Source of the DNA: Mesobacillus campisalis
GTDB taxonomy: Bacteria; Bacillota; Bacilli; Bacillales; Cytobacillaceae
DNA: 33,780 nucleotides
Assembly (NCBI RefSeq): GCF_000986785.1
Contig: NZ_LAYY01000035.1
Coordinates: forward strand, 1 to 33,780
Direction of reading: 5' to 3'
Shown here: positions 1-7,628 of the stretch, piece after piece
Layout of the letters: each line of letters begins with the position of its first letter
Position numbering within the stretch: the stretch's first letter is position 1
Notes under the pieces: generated by a model
Databases searched by the model: none
What the model was told of the DNA's origin: nothing
The model's input: the letters and a program-made list of their open reading frames with translations, nothing else
Position numbers and translations under genes: made by a program

Positions 1-260
1 ACTACTCTCAGTACCCAGTTTTCCACCGAACCCTTCAAAAAGGGCTCTGACAGCTACTCTCAGTGCCCGGTTTTCCGCCCAACCCTTCAAAAAGGGATCT
101 GACGACTACTCTCAGTGCCCAATTTTCCGCCCAACCCTTCAAAAATGGCTCTGATAACTGCTCTCAGGACCCGTTTTCCCTCCGAACTCCTCAAAAAAGG
201 TTCTGACAACCACACTCAGGACCCGTTTTCACGCCCAGCCCTTCAAAAATGGCTCTGATA
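1..260. repeat. Array of five 52-bp tandem repeats
   Basis: Five consecutive units begin at 1, 53, 105, 157 and 209 with an exact 52-bp period and some base divergence. Each unit carries a CTCAG(T/G) segment, a CCGTTTTCC-like segment, and a CCCTTCAAAAAGGG-like segment that can form a small hairpin in units 1 and 2. The period is not a multiple of three and no gene crosses the array, so it looks non-coding. It starts at the first base of the window, so more copies may lie to the left. Its function is unknown. Confidence 0.9.
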
Positions 261-329
261 GAACCTAGAATCCCACCGCCCCTGTCCCAAGCATCGCCCC
301 TAAAAGCACTTAGGCAGCATTCCCGCTAT

Positions 330-361
330 AAAAAAAGCAGGCCCTCGCATGGGAGCCTGCT
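330..361 (-). terminator. Rho-independent terminator of ydcC
   Basis: On the minus strand an AGCAGGC/GCCTGCT stem is followed by a run of seven T residues, 13 bases beyond the ydcC stop codon. Confidence 0.85.
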
Positions 362-373
362 CCTGAGCATATG

Positions 374-1387
374 CTATTTCTCTGCATCTCCCTGGACGGA
401 CCTTGCCACCATTACCATTTCTTCTGGTGTGAGATCCGAGGAAGCGAGCATATAATCCACTCCTTGGTAAGTCCAGTGGAGGCTGTTGTCAGACTGCGCT
501 CCAACTGTGAATCCTAAGTCAACCGGGTGTCCGTTCATGGATACCGGATACGTTCCATCTTCCATCACTTCAGCTTTTTCCTGGACGAGGGTGAATGATT
601 TATCACCGCCGTAGGTCAGTACGATGCGGTTGCTCTTTTCGCTCTCCAATTGCCTCTCGTCTTGCAGGGTCACGCCCGGGATCTCTGCCATTGGGTATTT
701 AACGGTAAACGAGTTATCCTGCACATCCGCCATCACTGGGACCTCCAGCTGGGAAGCAGTCATGTTCTTTTTCATATCAAATGCATCTTTATCAAACTCT
801 GCGTCAAGCTTTACATCCGAGAACTCCACGATGACAAGCGAGTTCCTGTCTGTATCCATGACATTCACGCTGACCGGGGCCAAGTTCTTCTTGTCCAGCT
901 TGATTTCCTGCAGCGGGAGCATTTGGCTGTTCTGATAGCGCGTCTTTGTCTCGAACACAAAGTGCTCTTTCGTTTCCGTGAACTTTGCTTCCTTATCCTC
1001 GAGGATATCCTTGATCAGGGACTCATATAAATAGGCTTGGCTGCTGTTCTCCGGCCAGCTGCTTTGGAAGCGGAAGCTCTTGTTCAATGCAGGAGTCAGG
1101 ACAAATACACCCTCGTCATTTCTCAGGATCATCTGGCTCTGGTCTTTCTGGGCGTTCTTCAGGTTTACCCGATAGTAGGAAGGATTCTTGTGCCAGATTT
1201 CAACTTCATACACCTGTGGATCCGAACCCATCTGCAAGGTCATTTTCGCTTTGGCTTTATAGCTTTTCAGCTCTGTCATCGTTTCATTTAAATCCTTGAC
1301 GACAGACTCCTGCGATTTCGCCCCGCATGCAGCCAAAGCAAATATAACCATCAGCCCGGCGAGAAGCAGCATAAACCTTTTCTTCAT
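374..1387 (-). CDS. ydcC: YdcC-like outer-leaflet lipoprotein (LolA-like fold)
   Basis: This encodes a 337-aa lipoprotein. Residues 1-21 form a lipoprotein signal with a basic MKKR start, a hydrophobic core and the lipobox LAAC with Cys21. The mature part should therefore be anchored to the outer face of the membrane. The rest is a beta-rich domain of the LolA/YdcC type. In B. subtilis the gene next to acpS is ydcC, a mother-cell sporulation gene of unknown biochemical role, and both the position and the protein type match here. The reading frame stays open further upstream, but ATG 1387 is chosen because it follows an AAGGGG ribosome binding site and begins the signal peptide. A SigE-like promoter lies about 100 bases upstream. 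The function beyond being a lipoprotein is inferred by homology. Confidence 0.8.
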   Translation of the reverse strand: MKKRFMLLLAGLMVIFALAACGAKSQESVVKDLNETMTELKSYKAKAKMTLQMGSDPQVYEVEIWHKNPSYYRVNLKNAQKDQSQMILRNDEGVFVLTPALNKSFRFQSSWPENSSQAYLYESLIKDILEDKEAKFTETKEHFVFETKTRYQNSQMLPLQEIKLDKKNLAPVSVNVMDTDRNSLVIVEFSDVKLDAEFDKDAFDMKKNMTASQLEVPVMADVQDNSFTVKYPMAEIPGVTLQDERQLESEKSNRIVLTYGGDKSFTLVQEKAEVMEDGTYPVSMNGHPVDLGFTVGAQSDNSLHWTYQGVDYMLASSDLTPEEMVMVARSVQGDAEK

Positions 1388-1486
1388 TCCTTCAACCCCT
1401 TTTAGTCTTAGTTCAACATGAAAGGGAAAGAAAAGACAGTCCAGCATATTCCCGCCGCCTGGTCTTGTCTCCCCTGTTGCACTATG

Positions 1487-1515
1487 AATATATGAGACAA
1501 CCTTGGGGTTTATGA
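1487..1515 (-). promoter_or_regulatory. Candidate sigma-E sporulation promoter for ydcC
   Basis: On the minus strand TCATAAA (1509-1515) and CATATATT (1487-1494) are separated by 14 bases. The known SigE pattern is KMATAWW followed by CATACAHT; the first box fits fully and the second has one mismatch. B. subtilis ydcC is known to be expressed in the mother cell. Confidence 0.5.
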
Positions 1516-1534
1516 CCGGGCTTTTTGACAAGCT

Positions 1535-1894
1535 TTAATTATTTGCTTCTTCAATGACCACCTGGGCCGCTGCATATTCGGAACTGTGGGTGATTGACAG
1601 GTGGACGCCTTCGGAGAATGGTTTTAGAATGAGCGGCTGCCCGAGGGGACTGGTGCCAATCTCAATATCCTGAAAGGAAAGCTCTTTCCCAATTCCGGTT
1701 CCAGCCGCTTTGGAGAAGGCCTCCTTTGCAGCAAAGCGCCCCGCCAGAAACTCGGCTTTCCTCCTCCCGGCAAGTGTATTAAATACCCGTCTTTCTTCCT
1801 CTGTCAGAATCCGTTCCGCAAAGCGCTTCTGCTTCTCAAGCATGGCCGCTATCCGGCTGATTTCCACAATATCCATCCCAATTCCCGCGATCAT
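1535..1894 (-). CDS. acpS: Holo-[acyl-carrier-protein] synthase
   Basis: AcpS transfers 4'-phosphopantetheine from coenzyme A to the serine of apo-ACP in the cytoplasm, activating ACP for fatty acid synthesis. The 119-aa protein has the usual size of the compact trimeric enzyme. It shows the N-terminal GIGMDIVEI motif with the magnesium ligand Asp8, the RFAAKEAF motif with Glu58, and the C-terminal SITHSSEYAAA strand. The start is ATG 1894 behind an AAGGGGG site. It lies directly upstream of ydcC and diverges from the rhomboid gene across about 110 bases, as in B. subtilis. Confidence 0.97.
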   Translation of the reverse strand: MIAGIGMDIVEISRIAAMLEKQKRFAERILTEEERRVFNTLAGRRKAEFLAGRFAAKEAFSKAAGTGIGKELSFQDIEIGTSPLGQPLILKPFSEGVHLSITHSSEYAAAQVVIEEANN

Positions 1895-2004
1895 TTGCCA
1901 AGCCCCCTTCTAATTTTCCATTGTGACAATAAAATAGGTAAAACAGTAGTTTTCCCGCCCTGTTATGGCTATTCTTAATATATGAATGTTCCAGGAGGTT
2001 TTAC

Positions 2005-2589
2005 ATGTTTACAAGAACCGAAAGCTTTCGTGAATTTATCCTGTTCTACCCGGTAATTTCGCTAATTATCCTGATCCACCTGCTAGTATTCTTGGCTACT
2101 TCCCTGCCTATCCTTCCAGGGAACGAGATTTTTTCCCTGCTTGCAGGTGTCAATCTTTATATTATGGAGGGAGAAATCTGGCGGCTGGCAACCCCTATAT
2201 TTGTCCACTCCGGTTTTGCCCATCTATTATTCAACAGTTTTTCACTAGTGCTGTTTGGGCCGGCACTCGAAAGGATGCTTGGAAAACCAAGGTTCCTGGC
2301 GGTGTATCTGATTTCAGGAATAGCGGCCAATGTTGCCACCCTCCTGCTTGAGCCCCCGGCTTATGTACACGTAGGTTCAAGCGGTGCCATCTTTGGTCTG
2401 TTCGGCTTTTATATCTCAATGGCCATGTACCAGAAACATATGCTCTCCAGGGAGGGCTCGCAGACCATCTTGACCATCGCCGCAATCAGTGTCGTGATGA
2501 CATTCATCCAGCCAAACATCAACATCACGGCCCATATTTTCGGGCTGATTGCCGGCTTCCTGATTGGAAGGCTGCTCTTCAAAAAGTAA
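2005..2589 (+). CDS. ydcA: Rhomboid-family intramembrane serine protease
   Basis: This 194-aa polytopic membrane protein has about six transmembrane segments. It carries the rhomboid signatures: HSGFAHLLFN (His68 to Asn77) in the second helix, the nucleophile motif GSSG with Ser126, and the catalytic AHIFG with His177. Such enzymes cleave transmembrane substrates within the bilayer; the substrate here is unknown. An AGGAGG site precedes the ATG. It is one of few plus-strand genes, divergent from acpS and convergent with ydbT, and it shares a hairpin terminator with ydbT. The matching B. subtilis gene in this neighbourhood is ydcA. The catalytic residues are present, so it should be active. 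Confidence 0.9.
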   Translation: MFTRTESFREFILFYPVISLIILIHLLVFLATSLPILPGNEIFSLLAGVNLYIMEGEIWRLATPIFVHSGFAHLLFNSFSLVLFGPALERMLGKPRFLAVYLISGIAANVATLLLEPPAYVHVGSSGAIFGLFGFYISMAMYQKHMLSREGSQTILTIAAISVVMTFIQPNINITAHIFGLIAGFLIGRLLFKK

Positions 2590-2613
2590 AAGCGCCCCCT
2601 GCGGCGCTTTTTT
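2588..2613. terminator. Bidirectional terminator between rhomboid gene and ydbT
   Basis: An AGCGCC/GGCGCT stem (2591-2608) is followed by T residues on the plus strand and preceded by A residues. It overlaps the ydbT stop codon and can serve both convergent genes. Confidence 0.8.
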
Positions 2614-4081
2614 ATTCCCGGCCAGCCAGTTCCACATTGGCAGGAGAACCTTGTTCACGGGAATACCATCGAAAAATCCTCTCCATATCTCCGCATTCAA
2701 GATCGGCCACCTTTCCTCCCGAGCCACTATGCCCGGATTTCACGACAACCTCAATGGTAGCTAATTGCTTTTTACGCTGAAAATGGCTCTGTTTTACGCT
2801 GATGGATTGCACTTTTTCTTTTTTCATAATCACTGTGTTTTTTCCGATTGTGCGAAACCTTAATGCAAGGTACCCGCCATGAAGTCCCCATCCGGCTGCC
2901 CTGAATTCCAGCCATGCCCATAGGAAAGAGGCAGCCAGAAGCAGCAAGCCAATCCAGCTCCAAGGCCTGAAAAAGATGACGAAAAAAACGGCAAGAGGCA
3001 AAGTCATGATGGAACTTCTAAACAGGTATCTTCGAAACGCCCGTTTAGGTGCGGGTGCCAGCGACCATTCAAACTCGCACTCCTTGAGGTAGGGTCCCAG
3101 CAGCTTCGGTACCCTGCCCTTTTTTATGATCGGAAGGACAATCACCTTGGCACTTTCCTCATTGACCGCAGAGCCTCCGGCACTCTCGAGGAAGACCGAG
3201 GCCAGTCCGAATGGCTGACGAAGAGGGTTTTCGCTGATTCTGACCGCCTGAATCCGGTTTAGCGGAATCGTAAATTGCCGCTTTTCCAGGAGACCTCTTG
3301 TAATAATAAAATCATTTTCCACTTTTTTTAAAGTGAAGTTGGCGTATTTCAGCATGGTACTCAAGACAGAAATCACCCAGACTAGTAAAAAACCGAGGAA
3401 TATGACTCCAGTGATTATAATCAGGCCCAATGAGGCAAAGTCCTCGAGCCCTTTGAACACCGTTTCATACGGAATGAACTCTTCAAACTGAAAAACAAAG
3501 GCAAAAACAGCCGAAATGACGACCCCTACGCCTCCGGAGGTGGAAGCAAGCAGCAAGAGTTCACGCAGCGTAATTCGATAAAGAATCGTTTCTGCTTCTG
3601 CCTCTGCTTCCTCACTGGCCGATAGCCGGCCCTTCTTGACGGAGACGAGCATTTCATGGATAAAAGCAGCATCTTCTTTGGTGACTGCCGCCAGGACAGC
3701 TTCCGCATCCTCCGAGCCTGCTCCTCCTGCTGTTTCGACTTTAATTTTGACCAGCCCTAACGGACGTTGCAAAAGTCCTTCGGAAATATCGAGGCTTTGG
3801 ATCCTTTCAAAGGGAATATATCTCTTCCTGCGAATAAAAATGCCATGTTCGATTCGCAGCTCTCTATTTTCAATTCTATAGGTAAACCGGTACCATGTCA
3901 GGATGCCAAAGCCGATCACAATAATCAGTGTTCCGGCCGAAGCAGCAAGATAAAAAAGGCTTCCGCTTCCCCTGCTTCCAAACACTACAAAAAGAAGTAA
4001 AGGGATCAGCAATTCCTTTAACTGGCGCAAGGCATGAATGAGTGCAGCGACAGGATGCAATCTTTTCGCCTCAGACATCAT
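2612..4081 (-). CDS. ydbT: YdbT-like membrane protein with bacterial PH domains
   Basis: This encodes a membrane protein of about 489 aa. It has paired hydrophobic segments near the N-terminus, near residue 190 and near residue 370, each followed by a bacterial pleckstrin-homology (bPH2) domain. Recurrent motifs are RRKRYIPFERIQSLDISEG, EKRQFTIPLNRIQAVRISEN and KEKVQSISVKQSHFQRK. In B. subtilis ydbS and ydbT form a pair; their products are reported to help resist bacteriocins such as amylocyclicin. The frame is open upstream to 4204, but that region lies inside ydbS. The ATG-ATG at 4081/4078 follows GGTGG by about nine bases and overlaps the ydbS end, which suggests translational coupling. 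ATG 4087 is an alternative start. The length matches the family. Confidence 0.85.
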   Translation of the reverse strand: MMSEAKRLHPVAALIHALRQLKELLIPLLLFVVFGSRGSGSLFYLAASAGTLIIVIGFGILTWYRFTYRIENRELRIEHGIFIRRKRYIPFERIQSLDISEGLLQRPLGLVKIKVETAGGAGSEDAEAVLAAVTKEDAAFIHEMLVSVKKGRLSASEEAEAEAETILYRITLRELLLLASTSGGVGVVISAVFAFVFQFEEFIPYETVFKGLEDFASLGLIIITGVIFLGFLLVWVISVLSTMLKYANFTLKKVENDFIITRGLLEKRQFTIPLNRIQAVRISENPLRQPFGLASVFLESAGGSAVNEESAKVIVLPIIKKGRVPKLLGPYLKECEFEWSLAPAPKRAFRRYLFRSSIMTLPLAVFFVIFFRPWSWIGLLLLAASFLWAWLEFRAAGWGLHGGYLALRFRTIGKNTVIMKKEKVQSISVKQSHFQRKKQLATIEVVVKSGHSGSGGKVADLECGDMERIFRWYSREQGSPANVELAGRE

Positions 4082-4553
4082 CTTCATCTGCCACCCTTGC
4101 CAGTTTCGATATCGAAAGGCGCAGTTCCTCCGCTTCATCAAGCTCGAGGGCCGGTATTTCATGTACCGTAGCCGCTGTCGAAATCGTGATGGTAGCCAAT
4201 CCATATTTTCTCAGGATCGGCCCTTGCCGCGTATCAACATGCTGCACCCTTATCATCGGCACAAGCGTTCTTTTAATAATGAATACTCCCCTCTGCAGCT
4301 CGATTTCCTGCTCCCTGACCTCATAGCGCCATCGTTTCCAGCGCAGGCGCGGCATCAGGAGGATAAAAAAATAGCTGTGGAGGGCACAAATAGCCAGCAC
4401 AGAGCCTGCCAGCCACCAGGGCCAGTCAAACAACCAGGCAATCGCCACTAATCCTGCTCCAAAAAGCCAAACAATCAAGGAATGGATACCTCCGGAAATT
4501 TGCCACACTGTCAACGCCCGTTCCGATATCCGTGTTTGAGGCTCCAGAATCAT
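4071..4553 (-). CDS. ydbS: YdbS-like membrane protein with PH domain
   Basis: This is a 160-aa protein with two adjacent transmembrane segments (roughly residues 20-60) followed by one bPH2 domain containing RGVFIIKRTLVPMIRVQHVDTRQGP. It is the small partner of YdbT and overlaps it by 11 bases, so the two are surely one operon. The start ATG 4553 is chosen over the longer open frame because a strong GGGAGGA site lies seven bases upstream and the resulting length agrees with B. subtilis YdbS. The pair probably forms a complex in the cytoplasmic membrane; the molecular activity is not known from the sequence. Confidence 0.87.
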   Translation of the reverse strand: MILEPQTRISERALTVWQISGGIHSLIVWLFGAGLVAIAWLFDWPWWLAGSVLAICALHSYFFILLMPRLRWKRWRYEVREQEIELQRGVFIIKRTLVPMIRVQHVDTRQGPILRKYGLATITISTAATVHEIPALELDEAEELRLSISKLARVADEDDV

Positions 4554-4650
4554 AAAAAGATCCTCCCGTTTTCCATTTAACATATCTTTACTAGTATACA
4601 ATATGTACTTTGGCGGATGGACATTTTTTGGGCAGGTCTCCAATACTTTC

Positions 4651-5613
4651 CTATATCCTGAAGGACGCCTGGTCGATCTGCTCGATTTCCCCGGTTTCCT
4701 TCAGGTTATCCATCAGCCTGAAAAGGGCCTCATCCTTCCTTTTTGCTTCAATCATGCAGTGAATCTCGGGGATGCTGCCATGTATCTTATGCAAAAAGTC
4801 GAGGAACATCTGCGGGTCGATATGGTCAGCATGCGCCCGAAACTCTTTCTCCGACCTTGGGCTTGAAATATGCATTTTCACTGGAAGTGAAGAATCAGCC
4901 CAAGTTCCGACAATCCGCTCCCATTCTGTTTCCCATTCTTCTTTTTCAAAATTAGCCAAGTGATGGTGATAATCAAACACCAGGGGAATGCCAATTTTTT
5001 CACACAAATACAGAGTGTCGTTCAGGGTAAAGGTTGTATCGTCGTTTTCCAGCATCACCATCGATTGGAGAACTTGCGGAATCAGGGCCCAATTATGGAT
5101 AAACTGTTCAAGGGCCTTCTCTTTATCCTCGTAAGCCCCGCCGACATGGAGGACACAGCGGTGCCGCGGGTCAACCCCCATCCCCTTTAAAAGAGCATGG
5201 TGCATCGCCAGGGTTTTGATCGAATTATTAAGAATCTCCTTTTTGGTTGTATTCAGCAGCACAAAATGGTCCGGATGAAAGTCAATCCGCATCGGATTTT
5301 CCTGGAGATACTCTTCAATCGCCTTTAGCGGTTTGGACAGGGCACGCATATACCTCCAGTCGCCAAGCTCTTCATGGTTCGCCAGCGGAATCAGGCGCGA
5401 ACTAAGGCGGAAGAATGCAATGTCATTGGCTTTATTGTGTTTAAGCAGCCTTAGGCAGTTTTCCAGATTGGATACGGCTATCCGCTCCAGCTTGCTGATA
5501 GCGGCTTCCCTGTCTTTTATGCCCATAAATTGTTTATATGTCATCGTCTGTGAAGGCGAACAGTTTTGCAGCTCGACACTCATTGCCACATAGCCAAGTC
5601 TCACAATGGTCAT
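4651..5613 (-). CDS. uvsE: UV DNA damage endonuclease UvsE (UVDE)
   Basis: This 320-aa protein belongs to the UvsE/UVDE family of TIM-barrel endonucleases, which nick DNA 5' of UV photoproducts and start an alternative excision repair. The N-terminus MTIVRLGYVAMSVEL, the block FFRLSSRLIPLANH, and several conserved metal-ligand candidates support this. The latter include HPDHFVLLN, the acidic LENDD, the HHHLANF cluster and the HADHI region. An AAGGGGGA site precedes the ATG. It sits between ydbS and cshA, where B. subtilis has no gene; uvsE is elsewhere in that genome. It may have its own promoter, since a strong terminator lies upstream behind cshA. Confidence 0.93.
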   Translation of the reverse strand: MTIVRLGYVAMSVELQNCSPSQTMTYKQFMGIKDREAAISKLERIAVSNLENCLRLLKHNKANDIAFFRLSSRLIPLANHEELGDWRYMRALSKPLKAIEEYLQENPMRIDFHPDHFVLLNTTKKEILNNSIKTLAMHHALLKGMGVDPRHRCVLHVGGAYEDKEKALEQFIHNWALIPQVLQSMVMLENDDTTFTLNDTLYLCEKIGIPLVFDYHHHLANFEKEEWETEWERIVGTWADSSLPVKMHISSPRSEKEFRAHADHIDPQMFLDFLHKIHGSIPEIHCMIEAKRKDEALFRLMDNLKETGEIEQIDQASFRI

Positions 5614-5649
5614 GGGAATCCCCCTTTTATTCTTTAGTATGGCTTTTTT

Positions 5650-5690
5650 TAAAGAATAATAAAGAAGGGAGCATCAACTGATGCTCCCTT
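5650..5690 (-). terminator. Terminator of cshA
   Basis: A perfect 12-bp stem AAGGGAGCATCA/TGATGCTCCCTT (5665-5690) follows the cshA stop on the minus strand and leads into a T-rich tract. It separates cshA from uvsE. Confidence 0.85.
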
Positions 5691-5701
5691 CAAATGCTTG
5701 T

Positions 5702-7150
5702 TTATCTTGGCGTGCGGCTTGGCTTTCCGCCTGTTCTTTTCGCTGCCGTACGCGGCTTGTAGTTTTTATTGCGGTTGTAGTCCTGGCCTCTTCTTCGGTC
5801 CTGCGGCTTTTTGTCGCGGTCCCTGCGCATTGGAAGCGGCTTTTCCTCCGTCAGTCTTACTGGAGTGTTATCCGGTTCTTTTGTCAGCATCTTCAGCACA
5901 GATGCAACCACTGTAGCCGGATCGTGATCACTCAGCAATTCTTCAGCAGCCTGGCGATAGTATTGCAGGTTGTTCGACTCGATGGTTTGAACAATCTTGT
6001 CAACTACGGCTCTTTGCTGGCCTTCAAGGGCTTGGTCAAGAGTTGGAGCCTTCATGCGCTCCATCTTTCTTTTCGTTGTTCTTTCCACAACAGACAGGTA
6101 GGATTTTTCTCTTGGCGTCACAAATGTCATGGCCATTCCTGTCTTGCCTGCACGGCCTGTTCGGCCGATACGGTGCACATAGCTTTCAGGGTCCTGCGGG
6201 ATGTCGAAGTTATATACATGGGTAACCCCGGAAATATCCAGGCCGCGTGCTGCTACATCCGTAGCAACAAGAACATCGATCGAGCCCTCTTTAAATTTGC
6301 GGAGCACAGACATCCGTTTCGCCTGTGACAGGTCGCCATGGATGCCCTCAGCTGTGTAGCCACGCAAATTCAAGGCTTCAGCCAGTTCATCTACACGTCG
6401 CTTTGTACGTCCGAAGACAATGGCTAGCTCAGGGGACTGGATGTCAAGAAGCCTTGTCATGACATCGAATTTGTTCTTCTCCTGAACTTCAACATAAAAC
6501 TGTTCAATGGACGGCACAGTCATCTCGCGTGCTTTTACACGAATAACTTGGGGGTCCTTCATGAAACGCTCAGCAATTTTCTGGATTGGTCCAGGCATTG
6601 TTGCAGAGAACAGAAGTGTCTGGCGTTCTTCCGGAACCTTTGCAAGAATGCTTTCGATGTCTTCAATGAAGCCCATGTTCAGCATTTCGTCCGCTTCATC
6701 CAAAATGACAGTCTGGACATTGTCCAGGCGAATCGTCTTCCGGTTAATATGGTCCAGCAGACGTCCAGGTGTCCCGACAATGATATGAGGCCCTTTCTTC
6801 AAGGCGCGGATCTGGCGGTTGATATCCTGGCCACCATAGATTGCCAGTACTCCCACTCTTTTTCCGGAACCGATTTTATAAAGTTCCTCTGAAACCTGTA
6901 CAGCAAGCTCGCGGGTCGGGGCGATGATAATTCCCTGGATGTGGTTCTTTTCTTTTTCAATCTTGTCAATCAGCGGAATTCCGAATGCGGCAGTCTTCCC
7001 TGTCCCAGTTTGCGCCTGGCCAATCAGGTCCTTGTTTTGCAGGCTCATTGGGATGGTTTCTGCCTGAATTGGTGTAGCTTCCTCAAAACCCATTTTCTTC
7101 AGTGACTTTAATGTTGCGGGGCTTATGCCCAAATCTTCAAACAATGTCAA
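5702..7150 (-). CDS. cshA: DEAD-box ATP-dependent RNA helicase CshA
   Basis: CshA unwinds RNA in the cytoplasm and takes part in RNA degradation, ribosome assembly and cold adaptation. The 482-aa protein shows all the motifs: Q motif FEEATPIQ near residue 22, Walker A AQTGTGKT (46-53), PTREL, DEAD (151-154), SAT (182-184), DVAARGLD (298-305) and HRIGRTGR (326-333). The last 40 residues are rich in Arg, Lys and Asn, as in CshA-type RNA-binding tails. The start codon is TTG at 7150, about 11 bases behind an AAAGGAG site. The nearby ATG at 7161 is in another frame and stops after seven codons. A leader of some 250 bases precedes it. Confidence 0.94.
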   Translation of the reverse strand: MTLFEDLGISPATLKSLKKMGFEEATPIQAETIPMSLQNKDLIGQAQTGTGKTAAFGIPLIDKIEKEKNHIQGIIIAPTRELAVQVSEELYKIGSGKRVGVLAIYGGQDINRQIRALKKGPHIIVGTPGRLLDHINRKTIRLDNVQTVILDEADEMLNMGFIEDIESILAKVPEERQTLLFSATMPGPIQKIAERFMKDPQVIRVKAREMTVPSIEQFYVEVQEKNKFDVMTRLLDIQSPELAIVFGRTKRRVDELAEALNLRGYTAEGIHGDLSQAKRMSVLRKFKEGSIDVLVATDVAARGLDISGVTHVYNFDIPQDPESYVHRIGRTGRAGKTGMAMTFVTPREKSYLSVVERTTKRKMERMKAPTLDQALEGQQRAVVDKIVQTIESNNLQYYRQAAEELLSDHDPATVVASVLKMLTKEPDNTPVRLTEEKPLPMRRDRDKKPQDRRRGQDYNRNKNYKPRTAAKRTGGKPSRTPR

Positions 7151-7598
7151 ATTTGTTCATTCTCCTTTTTCTCGTTCTTATATGAATCCTTACTAAGTGG
7201 CTGTTTAAGTTTATCGCAATTATTGCCTTCTCTGGTAAAATTGTACGCCATGGAAAGCGCCGGAAAATGGCGCGTGCGAGGAGGATAATGTTCTCCAGGG
7301 CACAGTTTATTAGCAGCAAAAAGACATTCTCCATCGTGCGAGCATGTCAATTACAGGATTTTCTTACGTAGACACTTGATGTTTATCTTACCATCTGCTG
7401 GTACGGATTGCAATTCTATAACGCGCAGCAGTGGAATCAACATCTCTTTTCCAAAATCCTGAAAAGGCCTAAAACAGCCGGTAAAACATAGCGGTTCTTC
7501 TATTTATTCTCTGACAAAAACCGGAAAACCGCAAATATAAAGCATTCATCATTCCCTTAAAATTGTTCCCCATTTTTACGCATTTCACACAACAATAC
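7151..7598 (-). other. Long intergenic leader region upstream of cshA
   Basis: About 450 bases hold no convincing gene. Two overlapping minus-strand frames (7137-7334 and 7147-7350) lack a clear ribosome binding site and have unusual composition, so I do not call them. The stretch contains a candidate cshA promoter near 7413-7440 and GC-rich inverted segments around 7250-7345 that could fold as an mRNA leader. Long structured leaders are known for cold-regulated helicase genes; here that is inference. Confidence 0.4.
7413..7440 (-). promoter_or_regulatory. Candidate sigma-A promoter for cshA
   Basis: On the minus strand TTGATT (7435-7440) and TAGAAT (7413-7418) are separated by 16 bases. If used, transcription would begin about 255 bases before the cshA start codon. 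Confidence 0.4.
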
Positions 7599-7626
7599 AC
7601 CTCTGCCCAAAAAAAGCAGAGGTGTT
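7597..7626 (-). terminator. Hairpin terminator downstream of murF
   Basis: A 10-bp stem ACACCTCTGC/GCAGAGGTGT lies just after the murF stop. The best T-tract (six T) is on the plus-strand side; on the minus strand the hairpin is followed only by ATTGTTGTG. It probably ends murF transcription, but the orientation is ambiguous. Confidence 0.6.
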
Positions 7627-7628
7627 TT

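Noticed and set aside
1-260. CRISPR array
   Set aside because: The 52-bp units abut directly and diverge along their whole length; there are no identical short repeats separated by unique spacers, and no cas gene is present.
5681-6328. 215-aa plus-strand frame
   Set aside because: It lies entirely antisense to cshA, which has all helicase motifs; no binding site and a composition typical of a shadow frame.
7137-7350. Two 65-67 aa minus-strand frames before cshA
   Set aside because: Neither has a clear binding site, they overlap each other, and the residue make-up is unlike the neighbours. They are kept only as part of the leader discussion.
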